From DATARN01 sp036264135 (GTDB lineage Bacteria; Actinomycetota; Acidimicrobiia; Acidimicrobiales; Palsa-688): a stretch of 37,119 bases of DNA. The DNA is taken from NCBI GenBank assembly GCA_036264135.1, contig DATARN010000219.1, positions 1 to 37,119 on the forward strand, written 5' to 3'. Below, piece after piece: positions 30,748 through 37,119 of this stretch. The notes under the pieces are model-generated. The model saw nothing but the letters and a program-made list of their open reading frames with translations, had not been told where the DNA came from and did no database searches. Numbering within the stretch: position 1 is the stretch's first letter; each line of letters opens with the position of its first letter. The translations under genes and the position numbers were made by a program.

Positions 30748-31977
30748 ATGACGTCGGAATCCTCGGGTCGGGACTCAGGCGGCACCGAGCTACGAGACCA
30801 CATGGTGGCGGAGTTGGAGCGATCCGGCGCGATCACCACCGAGGCGGTACGCGCCGCGTTCCTCCAGGTCCGCCGTGAGGAGTTCGTGTCCGAGATCGCA
30901 GAAAAGGATGGGTTGGCGGCCGTTTACCAGACCGAGAAGGCCCTGGTCACGGTGACGGACAGCAGAGGCGTGGCGATCAGCTCATCGTCGGCGACCGCCA
31001 TCATGGCGCCGATGCTGGAGGCCCTGGAGTTGCAGCCGGGAATGAGTGTCCTCGAGATTGGTGCCGGCACCGGCTACAACGCCGCCCTGTTGTGCTGTTT
31101 GGTCGGGGCGAGCGGTCGGGTCGTTACGGTAGATGTCGACGCTGACATCGCCGGCTCGGCCCGGAGATCGCTGGCCCTCGGCGGTTACCCGGCGGCGGTG
31201 ATGGTCGCCGACGGCCGCCGGGGCTGCCCTGCGGCGGCCACGTTTGATCGGATCGTCGCGTCGGTCAGTTCGCCCGAAGTCCAGCGGGCGTGGTTTGACC
31301 AGTTGGCCGACGGAGGCTTGGTCGAGGTCCCGTTGCGCTTCAGCGATTGGGCCCAGGCCGTGGTGACCTTCCGCCGCCATGGCGAAATGCTGCGGTCAAC
31401 CAAGGTCATTCCTGGTGGGTTCATGCCGCTGCGAGATCCCCTCGGCGATTCCCCGCTCAAGGTCCCGTCGACCCTGAGCGTGGGCGCGACGCCCGGCCAC
31501 GAGCCCCTCCTGTTCCTCATCGGCCCGTGCCTGGAAAGGCTGTCAGGTCGGGGCCGCCGCCAGATCCTGATCAATGTGCTCTCGCCAGGCCGACGTGTAC
31601 AAGACCGCATTCCACCCCGAAGCGCGCAGGCGTTGAACTTCTTCCTCACTCTGCACCCGCATCCACGGCTGGTGATGTGCCGATTCGACGACCGCTTCGG
31701 TACGGGGATCGTCGACCTCCGCAGCCAGGCATTCGCGGCGATGACCCTGACTGATGGGCGCGCCGGACGCATCGACTCCTGGGGCGACGGATCTGCCGTC
31801 CACGATATTGCCGACCTGGTGACCGAATGGCAGGACCTCGGTTCTCCGGACCCCGAAAAACTCAAGGTTGACGTCGTCTACAACAACGCACTGCGCCGGC
31901 ATCACCGCGCCTGGCGAGAGATCCACACCCCGAGCGCGACGATACTCCTGAACTGGATAACGGCCCCCCTTAGTTAA
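30748..31977 (+). CDS. PCMT-like methyltransferase with long C-terminal region (resembles lanthipeptide-type FxLD methyltransferases)
   Basis: 409 residues from ATG 30748 (AAGGAG 12 nt upstream). The N-terminal LRDHMVAELERSGAITTEAV and GVAISSSSATAIMAPMLEAL are the usual PCMT approach to the SAM site, which is VLEIGAGTGYNAALL (about 108-122), followed by VVTVDVDAD. Ordinary protein-L-isoaspartate methyltransferases have about 210 residues; the extra 190 here, opening with GGFMPLRDPLGD, recall the larger PCMT-like enzymes attached to lanthipeptide clusters (FxLD system). No lanthipeptide precursor or dehydratase gene was found near, so the substrate may be another protein or peptide. The stop codon TAA shares bases with the TAA of the convergent surface-protein gene (31974-31977). 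Confidence 0.8.
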   Translation: MTSESSGRDSGGTELRDHMVAELERSGAITTEAVRAAFLQVRREEFVSEIAEKDGLAAVYQTEKALVTVTDSRGVAISSSSATAIMAPMLEALELQPGMSVLEIGAGTGYNAALLCCLVGASGRVVTVDVDADIAGSARRSLALGGYPAAVMVADGRRGCPAAATFDRIVASVSSPEVQRAWFDQLADGGLVEVPLRFSDWAQAVVTFRRHGEMLRSTKVIPGGFMPLRDPLGDSPLKVPSTLSVGATPGHEPLLFLIGPCLERLSGRGRRQILINVLSPGRRVQDRIPPRSAQALNFFLTLHPHPRLVMCRFDDRFGTGIVDLRSQAFAAMTLTDGRAGRIDSWGDGSAVHDIADLVTEWQDLGSPDPEKLKVDVVYNNALRRHHRAWREIHTPSATILLNWITAPLS

Positions 31978-34481
31978 GCCGTCACCGTCCTCGACCTTCG
32001 GGAGCGTCCCATAGTCATGGCGGCCAGAAGGAACACAATCCCCAGGACTCCGAGAGCAATGAAGAGGCCAATGAGAAACCAGTTGGCCGAGCTCGAACTC
32101 TTGCTGTGCACGACGAAGATCTCGTCGGGCGGCGCGGCAAGGTTGAGCGACCTCAGCGACTGCTGGGCCTTTGCCGAATCGGCGCCAGGTGCCAAGACCA
32201 GCAGGGCCCCGTCCCGGGCGGCGGCCGCTCCCGCCAAGGCGCTATCGGCCAGTCGGGCGGGGTCAGCCACGAACACCACGTTCGTCGGGACGCCACGAGC
32301 GGCGGCCTCCGATGCGACGGCCACCGACGTCGCCGAGGCGTCGGCGCCGGCCAATCTCTTGGCGCCTGGAAGTTGACCGGTGACGGTGTCGCTGACCGAA
32401 CCCGTCCCGCCCACGACCAGGACGTTGGAAATGGCCAGTGAGTGCAGGGCGGTCATCGTCGCACTGGGCACGGCGCCCGGAGCGGTGAAGAGGATGGGGT
32501 AGCCGAGGGCCGCAGCCAAGCCGGGAGCCGCCGAGGCGTCAGCGGAGTTGGGATTCACTACCACGGCCGCCGGCGCCGCCGCGGTGCCCTTGGTCTTGTC
32601 GTCGCCCGATCGGGTGTCGAGGGCGTTGGCCACGGCAGCTGCCGTACCTTCGGCTGTCGGCGCCTCGATCCTCGTCACGTTCTTGACGCCAGCGGCGGCA
32701 AGGTCCTTCTCCACCTGAGCGGAAAGCGATGGGGCGGTCCCGACGAGGAAGGCGCCCGATGGCCGCAATCGGGCCACCTCTTCCTTCAGTTGCTTCGTCA
32801 GTCCCGACCGGGGCGAGAGCAGCAATGGCCCGAAGTTGGCGCGGGCGAGGACGGTGCCGGCCAATGCGGCCGCCGGATCATTGTCGGGGACGATGACCAC
32901 TTTGGAGGTTGCCATGGACCCAATCCTCTCCGCTCCTGCCGGATAGGCCAGGAGCGAAGCCGCGATCGACTCGTTGGCAGAATTGGTTTGGGGAAGGCTC
33001 TCAACGGCCGCCGGGGCCGACGAGGTCAGCTGGAGAGTTGCCATTTCGATGTCCTGGTTGTCGTTGTCGACATTTCCGAGCCGGGAATCTCCCCATGCGA
33101 ACATGACGGCGTCGTTTCCGAGCGGCGCGAGGGCCGGGGCGTACCAGATATCGCTACCCACCCGCTGGTCGAGCCCGGTATCCAGGTTGATGGAGCGGTC
33201 AGTGATTCGCCGGTTGGTCGAGAACGTTTGGCCGTGGTCGGTCGACGAGGCGTAGTAGATGTCGACCTGGGGCGTGGCCATGAGCGTACTGGCCGTTGCG
33301 TAGGCGTTCCGGCCGTCGGTCCAGACGACATCCAGTCTTCCGTTGGGCGCGACCGCGATCCGGCCGGCGATGTGATCCACCGATGCCGACGCCGGATCGT
33401 CGTTGACCTGCGCCGGCGGTGACCATGTCGCCCCGTCATCGGTCGAGTGTTGGACGTACAGGTCGACGTTCCCTGCCGCTGCGAAGTTTTGGTACACGAG
33501 ATAGACGGTGTTGGACTTGGCGTCGATGGCGAGGCGGGGGAAGCCTGCGGCGTTATTGGCGTCCTTGGGCCCGGGCTGCATGCTGGCGACCTCGACCCTG
33601 GTCCAGGTCTTGCCATTGTCGCTCGAGCGAGCCACCACGACGGGGTGAGGATCGGTCGAGGGAGCGTCACGGTTGCGCCATGCCGTGTACACGGCGCCGT
33701 CGGGGCCCACGACCGGCGGCGCCGGTTCCCGTATGTGTTCGGTCGGACCCGAGGCCACCACGGGCGCCGACCACGTCATACCCCCGTCTTCGGATACCGA
33801 CGTCACCAGCTGCCGGTCACCCCCGCCGCCCTGGGCGCCCCCCGACGTCACGAACACGCTCCAGCCCTCGACGTAGAGGCGGTCTCCCGACGAGCGAGGT
33901 TCTACGGCAATGCCGGGACGGATCACGTACGGCTGCGATTGGGGCGAGCCGTGGATGGCGACGACGCCGGTCTGAAATGTTTTCCCACCGTCACTCGACC
34001 GGGACACAATGAGCGAATCACCTTCGCCTTGGACGACTTTGATCTCGGGTCGTTCCTGCGGGCCGCGGTGTGACGCGAAGACGGTATACACATTCTGGCC
34101 GGATCCGAATACGACGCTTTGGTTGTAGTGGGCATATCCGCCGGAATCGAAGGTGCGACACGGAGGGTCAGCGAAATCGCTGGGAACGGTGAGCACCCCG
34201 TCAGTCCACGTCCGGCCGCCGTCAAAGCTGGTGTGAAAGTCGCACTGTCCGGCCAAGAAGTTTTCTTCCATCATGACGATGTGGTTGGGGTCGTTGGGGT
34301 CGACCGCCAGGCCGGGGAGGTCATGGCCCCGAAGGATCGAACGATCCGAGGTCAGCCGGGTGTTGGGACCGTTGTGGCCAGGTAGGGATGCACCTCCCGC
34401 CGGACCGCCGGCGAGCGTGAGGAGGATCGCCGTCACAAGGACAATTGAGTAGCGCTTATGGCGCTTTCCATACCGTTTCAT
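31974..34481 (-). CDS. Secreted six-Asp-box beta-propeller protein with CWB2 repeats and C-terminal TM anchor
   Basis: 835 residues from ATG 34481; a longer frame to 34664 lacks a signal peptide at its start. Residues 1-32 are a signal peptide (YSIVLVTAILLTLAGG then PAGGAS). Six sialidase-type Asp boxes (S-x-D-x-G-x-T-W/F) occur at 85-92, 162-169, 230-237, 286-293, 346-353 and 413-420, one per blade of a six-bladed propeller. Catalytic arginines of true sialidases were not identified, so an exosialidase role is not claimed. Residues about 505-790 resemble type-2 cell-wall-binding repeats, with VLVVGGTGSVSDTV and KRLAGADASATSVAVA. The end has a TM segment (801-823) and a basic tail (GRSRRSR), placing the protein outside, tethered to the membrane. 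It may bind or process surface glycans or act as an adhesin; this is inference. Confidence 0.85.
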   Translation of the reverse strand: MKRYGKRHKRYSIVLVTAILLTLAGGPAGGASLPGHNGPNTRLTSDRSILRGHDLPGLAVDPNDPNHIVMMEENFLAGQCDFHTSFDGGRTWTDGVLTVPSDFADPPCRTFDSGGYAHYNQSVVFGSGQNVYTVFASHRGPQERPEIKVVQGEGDSLIVSRSSDGGKTFQTGVVAIHGSPQSQPYVIRPGIAVEPRSSGDRLYVEGWSVFVTSGGAQGGGGDRQLVTSVSEDGGMTWSAPVVASGPTEHIREPAPPVVGPDGAVYTAWRNRDAPSTDPHPVVVARSSDNGKTWTRVEVASMQPGPKDANNAAGFPRLAIDAKSNTVYLVYQNFAAAGNVDLYVQHSTDDGATWSPPAQVNDDPASASVDHIAGRIAVAPNGRLDVVWTDGRNAYATASTLMATPQVDIYYASSTDHGQTFSTNRRITDRSINLDTGLDQRVGSDIWYAPALAPLGNDAVMFAWGDSRLGNVDNDNQDIEMATLQLTSSAPAAVESLPQTNSANESIAASLLAYPAGAERIGSMATSKVVIVPDNDPAAALAGTVLARANFGPLLLSPRSGLTKQLKEEVARLRPSGAFLVGTAPSLSAQVEKDLAAAGVKNVTRIEAPTAEGTAAAVANALDTRSGDDKTKGTAAAPAAVVVNPNSADASAAPGLAAALGYPILFTAPGAVPSATMTALHSLAISNVLVVGGTGSVSDTVTGQLPGAKRLAGADASATSVAVASEAAARGVPTNVVFVADPARLADSALAGAAAARDGALLVLAPGADSAKAQQSLRSLNLAAPPDEIFVVHSKSSSSANWFLIGLFIALGVLGIVFLLAAMTMGRSRRSRTVTA

Positions 34482-34505
34482 GACTTCCCCCCGGCGCACA
34501 TACGG

Positions 34506-34525
34506 TCTAGCGGCCTCTAGCGGCA
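34506..34525. repeat. 10-bp direct repeat upstream of the surface-protein gene
   Basis: TCTAGCGGCC followed directly by TCTAGCGGCA, 24 bp before the surface-protein start on the minus strand. It could be an operator in the 226-bp divergent region toward vapB. Confidence 0.35.
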
Positions 34526-34690
34526 CCTTTCTTACTCTGACCTGCACCGACCATTCCAATCCGGGCGCCTCTGGCCGTGGCTCGCCAATGTCCTTGCGAC
34601 GCTCTATCTGAGTCAGCCGTGTTGTCCGCTGTGGGCGAAGGGCGGTGACGCCGGTGTGGCTCACCGCAGCTATCGGCTCCTGGGGGGGAG

Positions 34691-34708
34691 TGATGTAAGG
34701 TTACATCA
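34691..34708. promoter_or_regulatory. VapB operator palindrome with leaderless -10
   Basis: TGATGTAA-GG-TTACATCA is a perfect 8-bp-arm palindrome whose last base is the A of the vapB ATG (34708). Inside it TAAGGT (34696-34701) lies 6 nt before the ATG, in the leaderless -10 position. An antitoxin bound here would block both promoter and start. Confidence 0.7.
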
Positions 34709-34953
34709 TGCAGCGGACTCAGATCTCCCTGACCGAAGAAGAGCGACGCCTCCTCGATGTGGCGGCGGCGCGGACGGGTCGCTCGATCTCTTCCCTGATC
34801 CGCGATGCGGTCGAACAGGTATACGGCACCGAGCGCTCCGTCACCGAGGACCTCGCATCGATGCGTCAGGCCTTCGGAAGCTGGAAGGACCACGACCTCG
34901 ACGGAGAAGCCTGGGTCGAGCAACATCGCTCCGGGTCTCGTCTGGCGCGGTAG
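34708..34953 (+). CDS. vapB: Ribbon-helix-helix antitoxin (VapB/CopG type)
   Basis: 81 residues. The N-terminal TQISLTEEERRLLDVAAART with SISSLIRDAVEQVYG is a ribbon-helix-helix DNA-binding dimer unit of CopG type (about 1-40). The acidic C-terminal part (KDHDLDGEAWVEQH) is where such antitoxins bind and mask the toxin. The downstream PIN toxin gene starts 4 bp after its stop. It probably represses its own operon through the palindrome at 34691-34708, together with the toxin. The whole start region matches a leaderless transcript, with no SD. Confidence 0.9.
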   Translation: MQRTQISLTEEERRLLDVAAARTGRSISSLIRDAVEQVYGTERSVTEDLASMRQAFGSWKDHDLDGEAWVEQHRSGSRLAR

Positions 34954-34957
34954 CGCC

Positions 34958-35335
34958 ATGAGCGCCCTGGTCGACACCTCGGTCCTGATCGACTACCTAC
35001 GAGGTCATCCAGGCGCCGGCGAGCTCCTCCAACGGGAACGAACTGCGGACGTTCTACACGCGAGCGAGATCACCCGCCTCGAGGTCCTCGCCGGCATGCG
35101 CCCATCAGAGGAGGGCGACACCCGGGCGTTGCTCTCCACCTTGATCTGGCACGGCGTCGACACCGAGATCGCCGAAGAGGCCGGCACGCTCGGCCGCCGC
35201 TGGCTCCCCAGCCACCACACCATCGACAGCGCCGACCTTGTCATCGCCGCCACTGCCATCCGCATGGGCACCCGATTGTTAACTCGCAACATTAGGCATT
35301 ATCCGATGTTTACCGACCTCCAGGCGCCCTATTGA
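34958..35335 (+). CDS. vapC: VapC-family PIN-domain ribonuclease toxin
   Basis: 125 residues, normal for VapC. The acidic Mg-binding residues are all present: Asp6 in VDTSVLIDYL, Glu42 in EITRLEVLAG, and Asp90 and Asp93 in HTIDSADLVIAATA, followed by LLTRNIRHYPMF, the usual TxNxxHF-type end. VapC toxins cleave tRNA or rRNA sites when freed from VapB. ATG 34958 follows the antitoxin stop by 4 bp with no strong SD, so it depends on coupling, keeping toxin below antitoxin. The target RNA is not predictable. Confidence 0.93.
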   Translation: MSALVDTSVLIDYLRGHPGAGELLQRERTADVLHASEITRLEVLAGMRPSEEGDTRALLSTLIWHGVDTEIAEEAGTLGRRWLPSHHTIDSADLVIAATAIRMGTRLLTRNIRHYPMFTDLQAPY

Positions 35336-35512
35336 CGCTTGTCATCTCCCGTTCCGGAAGCGAAGGCTTGACGAAGGGCACGGGGGGAGACTCGCCCGCC
35401 GGCGCAGGAGCCGACCGGGGCGTCAGGTCCGAAGCTCGTCGACGCACGAGACGCGGGACGCGATCGTCACACCAGAGACCTACTTACACCGCCCACGTAG
35501 GGTGGGTCAGGT

Positions 35513-36538
35513 ATGACCACGACCCGGGTGCCCGTCACAGTTCTCACCGGCTTCCTCGGGGCGGGGAAGACGACCCTCCTCAACTATGTGTTGCATCAGA
35601 ACCACGGCCGACGCATCGCGGTTGTCGAGAACGAGTTCGGCGAGGTCGGTATCGACGAGGCCCTGGTCGTGCGGACCGACGAAGAGATCTTCGAGATGAA
35701 CAACGGTTGTGTCTGCTGCACCGTTCGAGGCGATCTGGTGCGCATCCTCAGCCGGCTACTCCGCCGCCCCGAGCCCCTCGACCACATCATCATCGAGACC
35801 ACCGGTGTCGCCGACCCGTCGCCGGTGGCCCAGACCTTCTTCTTCGACGACGAACTGCATGACCGGCTGGAGCTCGACGCCATCGTCACCCTCGTCGATG
35901 TGAAGCACGTGCTGGCGCACCTCGACGCGGCGGCCGCCGGTGGCGAGAAGGTGACCGAGCAAATCGCGTTCGCCGACCGGGTTGTACTGACGAAGACCGA
36001 CCTGGTCGACGGGTCGACTGTGGAGCAGGTCGTGCGGCGGGTCGGGGAACTGAACCCCAACGTGGAGTTGGTGGTTGCCGAGCACGGCAGGCTGGACCTG
36101 GACCGCATCCTCGGCGTCCACGCCTTCGACATCGACAGGGTCATCGACATGGAGCCGTCCTTTCTCACCGAGCCCGTCGGAGAGCACTACCACAACGACG
36201 GCATCACCTCGGTCAGCTTCGACGTGCCCGGCGAACTGCACCCCGATCGGCTGAGCACCTGGATGGACCAACTGGTGAACGAATGGGCGGTCGACATCTT
36301 CCGGATGAAGGGCATCCTCGCCATCGCCGGCGAGGAGCAGCGCTACGTGTTCCAGGGCGTCCACATGCTGGTCGACACCCAGCCGGCGGCGCCATGGAAG
36401 ATCGGGGAGGATCGACGCAGCCGCCTCGTCTTCATCGGGCGTAACCTGGACCGCCAGCAACTCGAGGCGTCGTTCTCGGGTTGCCTCGTCGAGCAGGGAG
36501 CAGACCACGGTGTGGAGGGCGGGAGCGCAGCGGGCTGA
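35513..36538 (+). CDS. CobW/COG0523-family G3E GTPase (metallochaperone)
   Basis: 341 residues. The P-loop VTVLTGFLGAGKTTLLNYVL starts at residue 8. EFGEVGIDE, the metal-binding motif GCVCC (Cys66, Cys68, Cys69), IIIETTGVADPSP and TKTD complete the G3E GTPase domain. A C-terminal CobW domain follows (SVSFDVPGELHPDRLSTWM, FRMKGILAI, RLVFIGRNLDRQQLEASF). Such proteins deliver Zn2+ or Co2+ in a GTP-dependent way; YHNDG with histidine near residue 222 may add ligands. I saw no convincing Zur box in the 177 bp upstream; it does contain a small hairpin CCCAC-GTAGG-GTGGG (35493-35507). The next small gene starts inside its last 10 codons, so the two are coupled. Confidence 0.92.
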   Translation: MTTTRVPVTVLTGFLGAGKTTLLNYVLHQNHGRRIAVVENEFGEVGIDEALVVRTDEEIFEMNNGCVCCTVRGDLVRILSRLLRRPEPLDHIIIETTGVADPSPVAQTFFFDDELHDRLELDAIVTLVDVKHVLAHLDAAAAGGEKVTEQIAFADRVVLTKTDLVDGSTVEQVVRRVGELNPNVELVVAEHGRLDLDRILGVHAFDIDRVIDMEPSFLTEPVGEHYHNDGITSVSFDVPGELHPDRLSTWMDQLVNEWAVDIFRMKGILAIAGEEQRYVFQGVHMLVDTQPAAPWKIGEDRRSRLVFIGRNLDRQQLEASFSGCLVEQGADHGVEGGSAAG

Positions 36539-36794
36539 CACCACCGAGCTGCGCCGGATCGTCCGGGAGGAACTTGACCTCGGCGACGACGACACGGTGA
36601 CGATCACCGAGACGGCATGCCCGAAGCCGGGCTGCCCGCCTGTGCAGACGGTCATCTCCGTATTCCCGGCCGACGAGGAGGCGTACATCCTGCGGGTATG
36701 TAAGGCCGTCAACGACGTGAAGCCCATGGACCTGATCGCGGCCCTCGCCTGGGGCGACCACCCTGACCGGTTCGATCCCCGGTCAACGTTCTAG
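36510..36794 (+). CDS. Small CPxPGCP-motif protein coupled to the CobW gene
   Basis: 94 residues from GTG 36510, overlapping the CobW gene by 29 bp in another frame. An amphipathic acidic helix (LRRIVREELDLGDDDTV) precedes TITETACPKPGCPPVQTV with Cys37 and Cys42, then VISVFPADEEAYILRVCKAV with a third cysteine, and VKPMDLIAALAWG. Two to three closely placed cysteines beside a metallochaperone suggest a small metal-binding client or partner. I recall CPKPGCPP-type small proteins beside CobW genes in other bacteria but no proven function. The conservation-like tail and tight coupling make it a real gene. Confidence 0.75.
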   Translation: MWRAGAQRADTTELRRIVREELDLGDDDTVTITETACPKPGCPPVQTVISVFPADEEAYILRVCKAVNDVKPMDLIAALAWGDHPDRFDPRSTF

Positions 36795-36904
36795 CCCCAA
36801 TCCGATGCCCGGCACGATCGCAGGACCTCGAGTGGTCACCGCCCAATCTGTGTTGAACCACCAGTCCGGACGGCATGACAGCGGGGGAGGAGAGCCGGTT
36901 GATG

Positions 36905-37119
36905 TCAGGACGTCAAGAACTCCAACAAATCACGATTGATAGTCTCTGCCTGCGTCGTGATCATGCCGTGAGGGAAGCCGCCGTAGGTTTTGAGCGTCCC
37001 GTTCTTGAGGAGTTTCGCCGACAAGTGTCCTGAGTCGGCGTAGGGCACGATTTGATCGTCATCGCCGTGCATGACGAGCGCCGGTACGGTGATCTGCTTC
37101 AAGTCGTCGGTGAAGTCCG
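36905..37119 (-). CDS. Alpha/beta hydrolase, C-terminal end, cut by right edge
   Basis: 71 codons of the C-terminus are visible; the start lies to the right. HGDDDQIVPYADSG holds the catalytic acid (an Asp in the DDDQIVP turn) and the later GGFPHGM the catalytic histidine, as in the chloroperoxidase/esterase branch. LLEFL ends the protein. The nucleophile is outside the window. The gene is convergent with the CobW-linked gene, 110 bp apart; I see no terminator there. Confidence 0.85.
   Translation of the reverse strand, partial: DFTDDLKQITVPALVMHGDDDQIVPYADSGHLSAKLLKNGTLKTYGGFPHGMITTQAETINRDLLEFLTS

Noticed and set aside
30748..31977. A lanthipeptide biosynthesis cluster around the PCMT-like gene
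   Set aside because: No precursor peptide, LanB/LanC/LanM gene or transporter of that type is present.
31974..34481. Calling the propeller protein an active sialidase
   Set aside because: Asp boxes alone do not show activity; the arginine triad and nucleophile could not be identified by eye.
35336..35512. Zur or Fur box upstream of CobW
   Set aside because: No AT-rich palindrome of the known actinobacterial Zur type is visible; only a short GC hairpin.
1..37119. CRISPR array, tRNA genes, insertion sequences, prophage
   Set aside because: No regularly spaced repeats other than the 20-bp tandem array, no cloverleaf-like sequence, no transposase or integrase motif noticed.

Overview
The window is 37 kb of very GC-rich, gene-dense DNA, most likely from an actinobacterium. 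The evidence is strong G/C third-codon bias, frequent GTG starts and 1-8 nt gene overlaps, a furA-katG pair, an MprAB-like two-component system, a surface protein with type-2 cell-wall-binding repeats, and seven genes with a TANNNT hexamer 6-7 nt before the start codon, as in leaderless actinobacterial transcripts. The genus cannot be fixed from the sequence; an uncultured, Acidimicrobiia-like lineage is only a guess. No rRNA, tRNA, CRISPR array, transposase, integrase or phage gene was seen, so this looks like ordinary chromosome.

Layout. (1) 1-1923, minus: N-terminal part of a UPF1-like SF1 helicase cut by the left edge. (2) 2110-4978: a GT-C-type membrane glycosyltransferase (+) convergent with a membrane-anchored GT2 glycosyltransferase (-), overlapping tail to tail. 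(3) 5052-9241, all minus: DinB/DUF664 protein, beta-hydroxyacid-dehydrogenase-like enzyme, DUF1275 membrane protein, VIT/CCC1 metal transporter, LuxR regulator. (4) 9351-11341: a degenerate short-chain dehydrogenase (+) and an MFS exporter (-). (5) 11566-14340: a three-PAS hybrid sensor kinase. (6) 14481-17157: furA-katG with a leaderless promoter and a 16-bp terminator-like hairpin. (7) 17280-19200: a beta-class DNA methyltransferase with a C-terminal extension, and a cupin protein. (8) 19361-20320, minus: a compact operon of a 26-codon leader ORF, an SRPBCC (AHSA1-type) protein and an ArsR repressor, with two matching operators placed on the -35 and -10. (9) 20348-22996: a small exported protein divergent from an OmpR/HK two-component system, ending in a 20-bp tandem repeat. 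(10) 23084-24013, minus: zinc-less MDR oxidoreductase. (11) 24196-29739: a complete peptide-type ABC importer (lipoprotein, two permeases, fused double ATPase), each junction overlapping or nearly so. (12) 29782-31977: two divergent methyltransferases. (13) 31974-34481, minus: a secreted six-Asp-box propeller/CWB2/TM surface protein. (14) 34708-35335: a VapBC toxin-antitoxin pair with a palindromic operator ending at the start codon. (15) 35513-36794: a CobW-type GTPase and a coupled small cysteine protein. (16) 36905-37119, minus: C-terminus of an alpha/beta hydrolase.

Functionally the window combines envelope work (glycosyltransferases, surface propeller protein), uptake and metal handling (peptide ABC importer, VIT transporter, CobW), peroxide defence (FurA/KatG) and many small regulatory circuits. 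I did not find a clearly new multigene defence or biosynthetic system. The least described items are the CobW-coupled small protein, the methyltransferase C-terminal domain, the exported 91-aa protein beside the two-component system, and the two-operator ArsR/SRPBCC circuit with its coupled leader ORF.
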